Shown: piece by piece, positions 1 through 12,911 of the stretch
Layout of the letters: every line of letters starts with the position of its first letter
How positions within the stretch are numbered: the first letter of the stretch is position 1
DNA from: Merluccius polli
Taxonomy: Eukaryota > Chordata > Actinopteri > Gadiformes > Merlucciidae
Assembly (NCBI GenBank): GCA_030340625.1
Contig: JAOPHQ010000574.1
Span: forward strand, 1 to 64,000
Direction: 5' to 3'
DNA: 64,000 nucleotides
Position numbers and translations under genes: made by a program
Notes under the pieces: model-generated
The model's input: the letters and a program-made list of their open reading frames with translations, nothing else
Told to the model about the DNA's origin: nothing
Databases searched by the model: none

Positions 1-1630
1 TCCCCCCTCTTTCTTTCACTTGGGGTCCACCAATGCAAGTTTGCTTTGCAGCATCACTTTTCTTCTATCTGCTTTATTTCCTTTTATTTTAGTTTTCTGT
101 CCCCGCACTTAAACCTGTGCTTTTTAGGGCGTTACTTCAAGCCAAGCACCCAGCTGGTGTATGTTACCCTACAGGCGTCGACATAACAGCCACTCCATAG
201 GTGTAGAAGCAGAGTCGCAGTTTCTTTACACTTGTGATTTGGTAATAGTGATTTATTATGAATTATTTCTTTGAAAGCTTTGTAGGACAATCAAATGGGA
301 AACGCCTGTTACATATTCATTTCCTTGTGCGGTTCCAAGTGCAAAAACAAAAATGAAGAGGTCACCTGAGTCTCCCTGGTGCAACAGTTGGCTGTTGATG
401 AACATATGTGATATTTATATTTAAATGTCGATTTATTTTTTCTTCTTTTTTTTTTCTTTCTTGTTGTTATTGCTATTAAGCAAGGCTGAAAACATATTAG
501 ATCTGATTTCATTCAACATGACTGGAGTTTGGGGCAGCCAATTATTTGTCCTCTAATAGAGCTAGGTTGTTTGATTGATTGTTGATTGGCTAAGCTTAAG
601 CTAATCATTAGCACCTCCTAATTATGGTTTCTTTTTTGTAGGCAACACCCCCCCCCCCCCCCTTTTTTTTATTCCAGTCAGGATTTTAAAATAAAACGAT
701 AAGATCTGTGGATAGCAAAGGCATATTATTTAAAAAAAATCTTTTTGGCTTTCCACCTAGACTGTGGTTGTTTGCTACGCTCAAGTGTTGCTAAGGGACC
801 TATGGTTGTCCTTTTGTAGTCCTTTGTTAACCACAGACTTTGTTATGTCTCTAACCAAAATCCCATGGTAAAAAACACATTGTCTTCAATGTATGAACCC
901 ATGGCTTAAACATAGCATTCTGCTGAGGGTTTGGGACTACAAACTGGCGGGCTCTATTTAATTGGACCTCATTTGAGAGAGCTTGTACAGTCGGTGTATG
1001 GTTTAAGTTTATTTTTTGCTGTGTAACTACCAGACTGGTGCCAAATGTTGCCCATCACACCATAAATATGCATCCCAGTCCTTATCCTCAAGTTCCAAAA
1101 AAACAAGGAAGTGATTTTTATCGCATTGACCTCCCATTGGTAGAACCAATAACCATGCAAGGACTGCCTTGGATCATTTGAAGGATAAATGAAACATTTA
1201 GTATTGCGTGTATTCCAGTATTTTTCCGAAGTTTTCAGTATACATCAAATAACTTTATCGCTCTTCTGCCATGGTTTGTAAACGACAAAAATGTTATTAT
1301 TGTAGAGTCAAAAATGATCGTAGTTACTATCAACGCAGACCAATGGACAACGCAGATGTTGCCGTGGCTACGGTCTGGGGTGGCGGCGAACGTATATATA
1401 AAAAAAGTGTTTAAATGTCTTTTTAAAAAGCTTATTTTTCCATGAATTCTATTTCAGGTGTTGAGTGCCACAACGTAAAGAAATGCTTCTTCGAAACAGT
1501 ATGTAAATGTGTCGTGTGTAACGTCATGGGTTATATCATATTTTTTTCCAAGTAGGTCAAAAGGCTTATCAAAAATTATTGCAAATTGAAAAAATAGTAG
1601 ATGATTTAACAGATTCAGGGCTTTGAAATA

Positions 1631-1749
<119 letters not shown>

Positions 1750-2938
1750 ATTTGAGAGAATGTTAAAGTAGACCTGAGTGAGAAGGAATATGATGAACGT
1801 CTTCATGCAGAGCGTGCGAGTACATTTGAAGTGGCGATTACTTTGGAAATGTATGGCCGGTGAAAAGCTGATTTACCACCAGAGTAACTTGTGATCTCCA
1901 TGCTTGCTGTGCGTTGTGTGAGGCCTCCAGGGGCCCGGTGTGAATGACTGCGTGTTGTAAGGAAGCACGCATGCCTCTGCCTCTCAATAAAGAGGCAGGG
2001 TATTTTCAAAATGAAAGTTTGATTATTTGCTCCCTAGTTTGAATTGCTTGGTAACTATTTAGGTTGTGTAATATGTACTTCTGCTTTTTTCTTAATATTA
2101 TTGTAACTATTCATTTTTCTTTTTTGAATTTTAGTTACTTGCACAGAAATATTGACATCTGTGTTATAGGTCTAATACTTCATTCCTGTCTTGCTTGTCA
2201 TCCTTTAGCGGCTTTTCTCCACAAACTGAGTCAATATGCTTTTACTTTGATATTTCTTTCCTCTATTCAGTGTACCAATATGTCTCCATTTTATGCTGAT
2301 GTACAAACTGATGGATTTATGACTGACTGACTGATGGGAGGGCGGATCGATTGATTGCGGGTGATTGTGCAAAGACGTGGGGTCTTTGTGCTATGGGAGT
2401 GTACTTGTAGGCTAAGCACCATTGTACTTTTTATTCACTTTTAAAAATGAATATAATATCCCTTCTATTTCTGCAGAAGTGCTTGATTACATTGGCTCTT
2501 GTGTCATCAGCTTTCTTGAGTTTGTAAAACAAAAAACAACAAAAAAATCAAATTCCTAATCTACAGAAAATGACATTGTTGGGGGAGGACCTTGAGGGTT
2601 TGACACTTTTACCTTTTCATGTAGAAAGAGCGTTAGATTTACCTTCAGTTTTTCCTCGATAAACATTTTAATCACATTGCAATCGTCCCAGTTTGCCTTA
2701 GCTTACCTTAACCAGGGCTTTCAGTAGTTGACCGTCACACCTGCTAGCCCCGACTCGAGCAAGTTTGTTAAGCCCGCAGCGCTAGGAGTTGCTGGCTGTC
2801 AGAGGACCATTCTTTTTCTATTCTGCCCTATAAGACTGAATTCAGTTCTTCTTCCTTTTATGTGCAAAGATGTTTATCCTTTTGGTATAGATTGTTTCAG
2901 ATGGCAGTTTAAGCAATAAAAGATTTAAAAAGCGTACT

Positions 2939-3102
<164 letters not shown>

Positions 3103-4026
3103 ACGCCTCTTATGGCCTCGTCTGACCTGGATCAATGTTACAGATTAAGTACTTATCTACAAATCAGTAGTAATACCAGTAAGTAGTATTTTCATAGTGA
3201 AAATTAAACTGCAAACATGAGAAATGGGGAAAATATAAGAATTAAAGGTAATGAAATGTGTGAAAATGTATTAGAACTACATACAGTAAACGCTTTCTTC
3301 CACTAGAGGGCAATAATGTAACACAGACTGATTGTGGTCTTTTTTTTTTATATACCTGTAACCTTCAAAAAAGTTAGGCTTGCTATTTTGCTTTTTTATA
3401 GGGCATACTTTTTTTTTTTTTAATTCTGACCCTAAATAGTTTCATATATTGTTTACAGTAAATTCTGAAATTATTCAAATTGATAATTCATTTAAAAACA
3501 AGCCTTGTAGATTTGCCTTGTATCTAAGAAAAAAAACGACCCAACTTCATGCACTGCATTTGACCAGAGCTGCTCTCTTTATTCAAGTCCAAGTCCCGAC
3601 AGATTACATCCTGTCTGCCGCTTCGCTAGGCAGACGCCCAAATGAACTCAAGATAGCCCTGGCTTTGACAAATCTTTGCTCACTGGCCTCATTTGGCGGC
3701 CTTCCTGACACATCAAGACAAAAGGTGTTACAGACAAAAATGGGGACAACAGGCCAAGACCAGACCTGCTTAGAAAAGGAATCAAATGGCAAGCAGCACT
3801 TGGGCATGCTTCACTGTATTGGATGGTGAAACCTTAACGTGACGCAGTGCAGTTGTCTGGACGGCTTTGTCTTTGGCTGTGTGTCTCAACAAGTTTTGTG
3901 CAAGCTTAGAGACAAAAAGCCTCCTGGAAGGGATGATGAGGAGTGTGTGGGAAACGGAGGCTGGAGCAAGTTGGAAATGACTCAACCACTGCTCACATAC
4001 TGCAGTCGTACGTTAAGTTAAGAGCT

Positions 4027-6960
4027 TATCATTATTATTATTATCATTATTATTGTTATTATTTACAGCATTATTATTTACACCCACTTAAGTCATGTCC
4101 ACCGAGGCTGGGACCTGATCCCCTGGTTACAGGTTATTTTACAGCTCTGTCTATTCTGCCTTCTTCCCCAAGCTTGGTATATAAAATCTACTACAAAAAA
4201 TAGGCATCCTTCCCGAAGCGCGACTCAAGTTTTTTATAATCATCCAGCCAAAAGAAATCAACATAAATAGAAGACAATTTACTACAAAGTACATCCCTAA
4301 CATCCTTGTAGACAGGACAGCAAAACAAAAAAATAACCTCATTCTCAATTTCACCGCTCACATAACAAACAAAGTCTGGCCTCCTCTGGAGTGGCATCAA
4401 ACCTGCGGGTCTCCAGGGCTGATGGTAATGTCCCAGAATGTAACTTCACATAAGGTTTTTTCACTAGCTATTCTTTATGAGACAGTACGTTTGTAATTTG
4501 TGTTTATACGGACCATTTTTCTGAGAAACATTTTGCTCCTAATCTCCTGAAAGTAATCTGTTCTGCAGAATGAATGACAAATCGTTCAAATAAAATAACG
4601 ATTTCAACTCACTGGCCCAGGTGAAATGTCCCAATTAAATATATGTTTAGTGAGTCCCTGATCAGACATCTTCACAAGTCTCCACTAATGGCCAAAACAT
4701 TTATGGACTCCCAAAAAGAATCGAATAGCTCTGGGATGCACACCGTGTGTTGTGAAATCCCAAACACAGAAGTAGGAGTGTGAGGATGGAAACCCAGTTT
4801 ACCACATTGTTCACTTTTATCAGTACAGATCCCAGAGCACTGGTAGCTTCTTTAAAGGTCTCATGTCCAGCGTCAAGCCAAGATATTTATACTGATCAGT
4901 ATGTGGCTGCACTATTGAACCATAATGAACAACACAACTTCTCTCCAAAGATTTCTGTCTAAAACGTATTATTTTTGTGTCGTCTTGATTGACCACTACT
5001 CTAATGTTCAGGATAAACTGCAGATCTTTTTCATGTTGAGCGAGTAAAACTACGTCATCCGCATATAATAATATGCCCACCGTCTGGTCATTAACTTTAA
5101 CTCTCAAGCTAGAAGCTTTAATTTGAAGAGCTAAATCATTACCACGAATGGAAAACAACATTGGAGACAAAACATCTCCTTGCTTACCAACTTGTTTGGG
5201 AAACCATCCGGTTATGTATTCATAAACCTGATCACGGGCAACAGGTGCTCCATGAACAGACTTAATGGCATAATAAAACTTCCCATTAACACCAGAATTT
5301 AACAACCTATATTGAAGAAGTTCCCTATTTATAAAGTCAAATGCCTTCTTGAAATCAATAAACAAACATAGACCTGTTCTCCTTAATCGGTTGCACGTAT
5401 AATGGAAGTGCATATTACTCATACATTACTAATGCTAATGCATTACTAGTCTGCAATTTAAAAGTGAGGAATACAATTTATACACCGATATAAGACTTCT
5501 ACCCCTATAGCTGAGTGGTATAGCTTGGGATCACTTTTTCCCCCACTGTGTAGGAATAATGCCACTGTCAAAACGAGGCTGAAACAACTCAAATAACACA
5601 TTAAAGAACCTCGATGACTTCAATATTTTCTAATTTCCATCAGCTTTTTTCAGTTTTACATTTTTAACATTTATAGAAAAATGTGCATTCAAAAACATAT
5701 TACGGTTATTTACATCGGCTTTCATTTCCGATTCCATTACCTCTTTTAAAGTTTAAAGTTATTTCCTTCAAAAAAAACATCATGAAATGAATTGTTGCAA
5801 CCAGAAAACAAAGTCCTCCTCACCTGTGTAATACAACCCCTAAAACAGAGCTGCATTCACCATCCTCTAGTTTTACATCCATGGGTATTTCCCTAGACTT
5901 TTTATTAATTAAATTCCAAAACTGTTGGGGATTTTGGGTTTGTAAGTAATCAATATGCAATGAAAGACCTCTATGGTTCTTGTCCTCACATCCTCTGTCC
6001 ATCCCATTAAGTCTTCAAATCTCGGTTGCAAATAGGTTTGCAAGATTTTCTAAAAACCTTTATGGCTATTAAATGTCCTCTAAACACATTTTATTCAACG
6101 CTGTATAGACACAGCCACACACTGTCATACCAAGCGTCCAGATCCCTTTGGCTATTTCTAATACACCCCAATTGCTCAGTGAAGTCCAGCAACATGGTGT
6201 TAGAGGACAACAATGAATCAGGAGGTCGCCTTTGCGGTACAATTTTGCTAGTGTACTTTAACAAAGTAAGGTCTTGTAACATGGTCAGGTAACAATTAGT
6301 TAAGCCGTCACGTGACACAATAGTCTACTGCCGCTTTTCCTTTAACTGAAACTGAAGAGATGTTATCCTTGCCCAAAGATATTCTACCATTGAGCACACA
6401 ACATTTTGCATCTCTCAAAAAACAAATGAATATTTCCCCAATAGTTATTATTAACGGTGCTGTCTAAAATTATTTCTGTTAGGAATATTATCCACATCGC
6501 TCATACAATCGTCAAGACTACTAATTCCACTACTGAAATCCCCACACATAAACAGCTTCCACATTAGACACACTGAACTGTAAAATGCCCAAACAAAAGG
6601 AATGAGAACTAGTCGATCTTTCTGGAGGTAAATGTGAAAATAACAAACCAGTACCCCGAAAACCTATTCTGAAATTGTAGCGCTAGTATCCCTCCCACTG
6701 AATTGTCCTTTACTTTAACTTCATAAATCATAAACAGTTTGTTCCAAACTCGAAAACCAACTCCCCAGATCCTTTAACTGCCCTTGTGTGTGTTGTTCGG
6801 TTGTGTCCAAACCAGGTATGAGCCTGTAAGTCAATGGCTTCGTTGCGTTTTAAATGTGTTTCATTAAGTGGGACAACATCAGAGGTTGTGGTCAAGCAGT
6901 CTTCTTCTTCTGGGTTCACGGATCCAAGCGGTCCAACCGTTTACGCTCCAATGCACTAAT
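4027..6960 (-). mobile_element. Degenerate non-LTR retrotransposon (LINE) with endonuclease and reverse-transcriptase remnants
   Basis: Reading the minus strand from about 6960 down, pieces of one LINE appear in the expected order. An endonuclease-like stretch at 6728-6919 has an NETHLK motif, the counterpart of the usual QETH. A CGDF motif lies near 6535, matching the endonuclease GDFN region. Linker fragments follow at 6091-6318 and 5820-6002. A reverse transcriptase stretch occupies 4820-5422 with IDFKKAFD, QGDVLSP, LLYADDVVLLA and YKYLG. A C-terminal segment near 4191-4400 carries the CxxC...E.EN...F..CP.Y...R pattern typical of the LINE tail. Stops and frameshifts separate the pieces, so the copy is dead. 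The minus-strand 3' end runs into a trinucleotide (TAA/TAG)-like tract at 4027-4080, which resembles the TAA-type tail of I/Nimb-like elements rather than poly(A). Clade assignment is uncertain. Confidence 0.9.
4820..5422 (-). pseudogene. Reverse transcriptase domain fragment of the LINE
   Basis: A 200-codon open stretch holds the core of a non-LTR reverse transcriptase. The catalytic YADD box (LLYADDVVLLA) and the upstream FIDFKKAFD box with its first metal-binding Asp are intact. QGDVLSP marks the template-grip region between them, and YKYLGLTLD follows. The frame is not bounded by a convincing start and is cut off from the endonuclease by stops, so this is a fossil of one domain and not a functional gene. 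Confidence 0.9.
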
Positions 6961-7235
6961 GTGAGATTGTCAACATTTGCGGGTTAGGGAATTACCGATC
7001 AGTTCTCCAATCAACGCTCCCGGGTCGACAGTATGTCCCATGTTTAATCTCTCATCACGTGGAAATTTGTCACGCACACACACACACACAGACATGCATG
7101 CATACACTGCATACACACACACACACACACGAGGCAATGTCCTTCTACGGTCTTCAATCAAACATCAAGTCTATGAGCCTCCACGAAACGAGACCGCGTC
7201 CCTTCGTTCCTCCTCCATCTCCTCCTCCTCCTCTG

Positions 7236-10200
7236 CTACCTCTCCGCTCCCTTCCCCGCCTCGGTGGCGGCCCACGGCGGTTCCGTGGACCGGGCGAAGT
7301 CCGTGGTGACCACCTGCTCCTCGCCCAGCTCCCGCACGCAGCTGTCCACCGCGTCCAGGACCCTCTGCAGCCGGCGGTCCAGCGCCAGCAGGTGGGGCTC
7401 GGTCAGGACGGGCCGCAGGGCGTCCCCCGCCAGGGACTCGCGCATCACGTCGCTGAGGCGGTACCGCGCCCGCGACAGCAGCCGCAGTCTCAGCAGCGTC
7501 GATCGCTTGATCCTGATGATGGGAGGAGGGAGCGCCGTGAGCAGCGGAGTAAAGGTCACAGGAAGGGTTCGAAGGGTCATCCCCACCCAGACGTAGGAAG
7601 AAATAGGAAATTCTTTGTCGGTAACTCAAAATGAAAATGTATATAATGGGATTAGGCGAGAGGGACGGACAGAGGACACGGTACTTACATGCAGCACTGG
7701 GATAACGGCGCCAAAATGGACATCACGTCCTCGGAGGGCCTCCCAAACCTGAAACACAGGCAGGAGGTACCGGCGGTTAGGTTGGTTCCTTCCCACTCCC
7801 AGTCGAAAGACCCTGGGTGTCCGCCGGCCCACATGTAGGCCTCCTATCGGCCAAGATGCCCTAACCTCTCCCTGCTCCTTAAAAGACATGTATGAAGTCA
7901 CTGCGAACTCAACTTTGGACAAAAGCGTCCGCTTTAGAAATAGTAAATAGACAGGCGAGTGCCTCTCACCCTCTGGCATTGTCAAAGTGCAGGAGGAAAC
8001 CGTCATCGCCGAATTTGGTGAAGAGCTCATAGTGGTGCCTGTCCATGTTACCTGTAGCGGAGGAGTGACCAAGACATTGACGTTTAAAGGCAGTGGAATA
8101 CATATTAACATATACACTATGCAAATGGTGAGCTACAGGCTACGAACCCATGAGGAAGTCGAAGATGGACATGTCGATGATGTTCAGGAGTCTGCTGCCA
8201 GAGTTGTAGGGGTACATCTGCTTGATGGTGTCGCAGTAGAATGGGTTGACCTCCCAACTTTAGGATACAACAAGCACACGCAGAGCAACAGTGGGACACG
8301 GCGACAGCGATACAGCCAAGATGGGGCCAATGGGAATGACGCATGTGATGCCTCCAATGACAGAATAGAGCAAATTGCATCGTGGGCGATTCCCAATCAT
8401 CTAGTCCTCAGTTAAAGCTGTTCAGGTAAATGGTTGTGTTGACATTTCATTGTAAATCTAGACATCTTTCTTTTCGGGGAGTATACTCTTAATGACCTTG
8501 AAACGGTATGTGACAAGTTTTGGCATTAAACCTAAATATTATGTTTATATACCCAAAAAAATATGCATAATAAAACATAGCTGAATATAATGAGCATCCT
8601 CTTTCAATATTAATTTTATAAATTGCATGGGTAAAAAAATACAACCCAGACACTCGTGTGCTCTCTTATGAAAATAACGCCAATGCATGAAGGGGCCTTT
8701 GGTCCTTAGCTCAAATCTGTCTTGCGATTATCGCATATGTCAGCTATCCTCCTTCTCCTCTGTGTGTATTGCAGCAGAACAAATCCACTATGGTTTAGTA
8801 GTGATCTACGTTGTGATTTGTGTGTGTGTCGGGGGGGGGGGGGGGGGGGGGGGGGGGGCTTACTCCTTGCGTCCGTTGAAGGTGTAGGAGCGTATCCAGG
8901 GGCTGGGGACGGAGACCCGCGGCGCCAGACTGAGACCGGGCAGGTAGGTGGACAGAGACCCCTCCAGCATGTCCGGCTGGCCGCACACGGCGTACTCCGT
9001 CTTGCACGCGTACAGACACTTGGCGAAGAAGCATGTGTTGTTAGCTGCCAGAGAGGGGGTAGAAGTAGAGTTTTTCTCAGTCAGACAAAGATGTCACATG
9101 ACCACACGACCTCATGACCACATGATTCCCGTCTTTCGGATGAGATGTTACAAAAAACAGAGGTCCTGACTCCCTGCGGTCACCGAAGATGCCGGTGTCC
9201 TGGCCAAAGTCCCAAGCTGGCTCTGGTACCAAGATGGCCCCCTAATCATCCCCGTTTTGGTCTCTAATTGTACCTCACGTCTCCGCTGCGATAGGCTATA
9301 GCCAGTGTGCGGTGAGCGTCCTGGCAGCCACACCGGCGGTGGACGAGGTGCGATAAGAGAAACACTTCAAAACCCCAAAATAAGCTGTTGACCATGTGTC
9401 CCCCCCCCCCCCCCCCCCCCCCGTGACACACGTGTTGAAATACTTATGTGAAACCCAAACGGTGGCGTGAAAAAAGGAAAGAGAAAGACAAACGGTGACG
9501 ACGAAGGCCCCTTTTTTACCGGGGGAGGTGAAGAAGACGCTTCGCAGGTCCTGGTTGTGAGTGGCGTAGAGGACCTCCTTGGTGATGTTCACCAGCCGAC
9601 CCACCACCGGCGGGACCCTCCGGAAGTCCAAGATCCTGCGGCGCCGGGAAAAACCTCAGTTATGGCAAAAAACGACAACAGCAAGGGAACAAGGAGCCCA
9701 CCGAGACGACACCTGGACAAGACCCCCCCCCCCAGAGCGCTGAACTCTGGTTTAAAATACATGATGACACGCACACATCCACAGAGGTGTGTGCGTTCCC
9801 AGGATCTCCAGACTAGGACCTTTATATATATATATTATATATACATGAATTCCTGTGTTGACTGAGCGGAGGCCTGTTCATTCACACAGCATGTGAGTTG
9901 AGCCTCAAAAAACAGTAATCATGCTGGGATGATTAGAGTCCCAGTAGTTGGCAGTTTGTTTGACAAAATGGTGGCCATGTTGAATGAGGAAAATTGACAC
10001 AGGTCGTGCCACACGCTACCACAACCGAGACGGAAAGAGGAGGTGTGGGCGATTACGGCGAGGTGGCCTATATGGTAATTCATATAATTAACATATTGAG
10101 GAAGTACAGACGGATTTGCATTTGAAGGTTGTACGGTAATTGGTTTTAAACATGCCATCACCATCACACCCATTATTGTTGTTTTTTCCTGCTGTCTAAT

Positions 10201-10544
10201 TGCTGTCTGAAAGCGCCGACTAAGTGTATTTAATGACAGAGCCCAACCCAAGCGACGTGAATCCACAGTGACTCACCTCAGACAATTAAAAAAGGTTTTT
10301 AAAACGTTTTGGGTGTGTATGCACATGCGTGCTTGTGTGTGTGTGTGTGTGTTTGTGTACAAAAAAAGGTTATTGAGAGTGTAGTGGTTATGATGTTGGG
10401 TGTGTTTATTTTGTGACTCACAGAGAGAATTAACTCTGGGAGGTTGTGGGTTCAAACCCACAACCATGTCTCGTCCCAGAGATGCTGCTCCTAGTCTAGT
10501 ATAGGAAGAAATAAGGAAGTTCAACCTGAGTGGATGTGTGTGTG

Positions 10545-10614
<70 letters not shown>

Positions 10615-10714
10615 TGTACCTGTCTAAATGAAAGGCAGCAATCTCTGCGTTGTGCCTCTGGAAGTCCACAAAGTAGAAGACGTCCTCAGAGGTGACCTCA
10701 TCCCTCTGCTGCCT

Positions 10715-10766
<52 letters not shown>

Positions 10767-12085
10767 CAAAGACCATATATGAAATACACATTTCACACTC
10801 TGTCACACAGTCCATCAATTTGCCATAGCAGCTCAGTCAGAGTGCGTTCAGCCATACTGCTGCTGAGGTTGGGGCCAATGTCTACTGTATACATTGAGTC
10901 TTTTACCTCATGGGTTTAAACATGGCTTTGCCAAAGTCTTTCATCTTCAGAGCCAGCTTCAGATGGTGTCCACTGGGTTTCACCACTAGGACAGAGAGAG
11001 AGAGAGAGAGACACACACACAGAGACAGAGAGACAGAGAACAAACAGAGGGAATATCACAGGCATTTCATTGACAGTACATTGGAAAGAAAGCTCTGTTA
11101 TATAACGCCAAGGCTGTCAGTTGCACATTTCCACACCATCTGAGAGTCAATACCTTGCAAGTGTGTTTTTGGAGGAAAATACAGAAAACCAACGGTAATG
11201 AATGACCGTTGTTACGGCCAGGAGGTCCAGTCCCGCCTGTTTTACCTCGACACGAAGTCGAACGTCTAACGGGGCATATAGGACGTATCGTGGAGGCTTC
11301 GCTCCGAGCGGTCGCTGCTGTTACATGTGACCGGGTAATAAAGTTACGCAGGAGAGTGAAGTCATGAGGTCGGCTCATTCTGTTATGACAATATTCATTA
11401 TGTCGGTAAGATACACAGCTACAGATATTACAATAACACGGCACCACAATGGCAGGTAGTCAAGCCAAACTCTGTTGTGTGTGTGAGTTTTTGTTGATAT
11501 GATGATATTAAATCCTTGCTTTCTTTTTTCCTTTCTTTTTTTCTTTCTTTTTTTCTTTCTTTCTTTCTGTTTTGCTTCACAGCAGTGAGCCAGACTAACC
11601 ACGTGCCCGCCTATTGCTCTGCGCTCTGTGAAGTGAGGGTATTAATAGATCACTGCTATAGTCTCCTTTGGACGGGGAATCAAAGACCAAAACCGTTTGG
11701 CATTAATGTCACATTCCTGCCAACTGCTCCTATATTCTGTTTGTGAAATGACTAAAGGGACGCCCGTTGCTTTTTAAGTTTGTTTTTTCCTTGCGTAGTA
11801 GGCCTGTGTGCGGTCGGGCCGGGGGTTGTGAAAGAGAACAGAATTAGACCGACGCTGTGTTGAAATTCCTGGGATGAAACCAAACGACGTGTGTGAAAAC
11901 AAAAGTAAACGACTCGCTGCTCGAAATGTCTGAACGCAACAAAAACATATGAAGATAAGGAGGATTTTCGGGAACTTTACTGGCTCTTCCGATGCTCATT
12001 CCTAAACAGTTATTTCGGTCGGGAATGACTCACAAAATTTTGGCGATGACTCCGACTCAATTACAGCTCGACTAAAAGAACAGAC

Positions 12086-12119
<34 letters not shown>

Positions 12120-12876
12120 GTGTGTAACATGTATGTGTGTGTAACCTAAAACCACGTGTGACGTTAACATCGCCCCTCTTTGTTCAGTCGACACATTGAT
12201 TTGTACACTCTGCTGGATGTTCGGAGATTTAAGATGGAGGTGTGTGTGTGTGTGTCGGCGCGGTGGAGGGTTGCTGTGTGGGTGGAAAGTGCTCAAAGTG
12301 CTGCCGGGATACCGCCGCACATCCGACGATGTTAATTAGCTAACAGCTCTCAGGGCCCCCCGCCCCGCCCGTCTCCTCGCCGCGTGGCCCCAAGCGGTGT
12401 CGTACACAGCGGAGAGACCAGTCACTGACAATGGTTATTTATGTGGGGGGGGGGGGGGGGGGGGGGGTTAGAGACAATTTCAAATGAATGAATTGTTCTC
12501 TTGTCTAGAAAAAAAAGAGCAGCGGTGTGCTGTTGGGCTGTCGCTGGCGGTGGAGGGAGCAGCGCAGAGAGACGATACAGAGAGTATATAGGGACGCAGA
12601 GAGAGAGAGAGAGTAAGAGAGAGAGAGAGAGAGAGAGAGTCAGAGAGAGAGAGGGAGAGAGAGAGACAGAGAGAGAGAGACAGAGAGAGGGAGAGAGAGT
12701 CAGAGAGAGAGAGAGAGATAAAGAGTGAGAGAGTCAGAGAGAGAGAGAGGGAGAGTCAGAGAGAGAGAGAGAGAGAGAGTCAGAGAGAGAGGGGAGAGAG
12801 AGCGTGTCAGAGAGGGAGAGAGAGAGTCAGAGAGAGAGAGAGGGAAGAGAGTGAGAGAGAGAGGGGAGAGAGAGAG

Positions 12877-12911
<35 letters not shown>

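Noticed and set aside
3449..3829. 126-codon open frame as a possible gene
   Set aside because: There is no recognisable domain, the composition is ordinary for non-coding sequence, and no splice-consistent partner exon was found.
7059..7634. Plus-strand open frames over the fam20a last exon
   Set aside because: Antisense shadows of a GC-rich coding exon; the minus-strand frame matches FAM20A to its stop.
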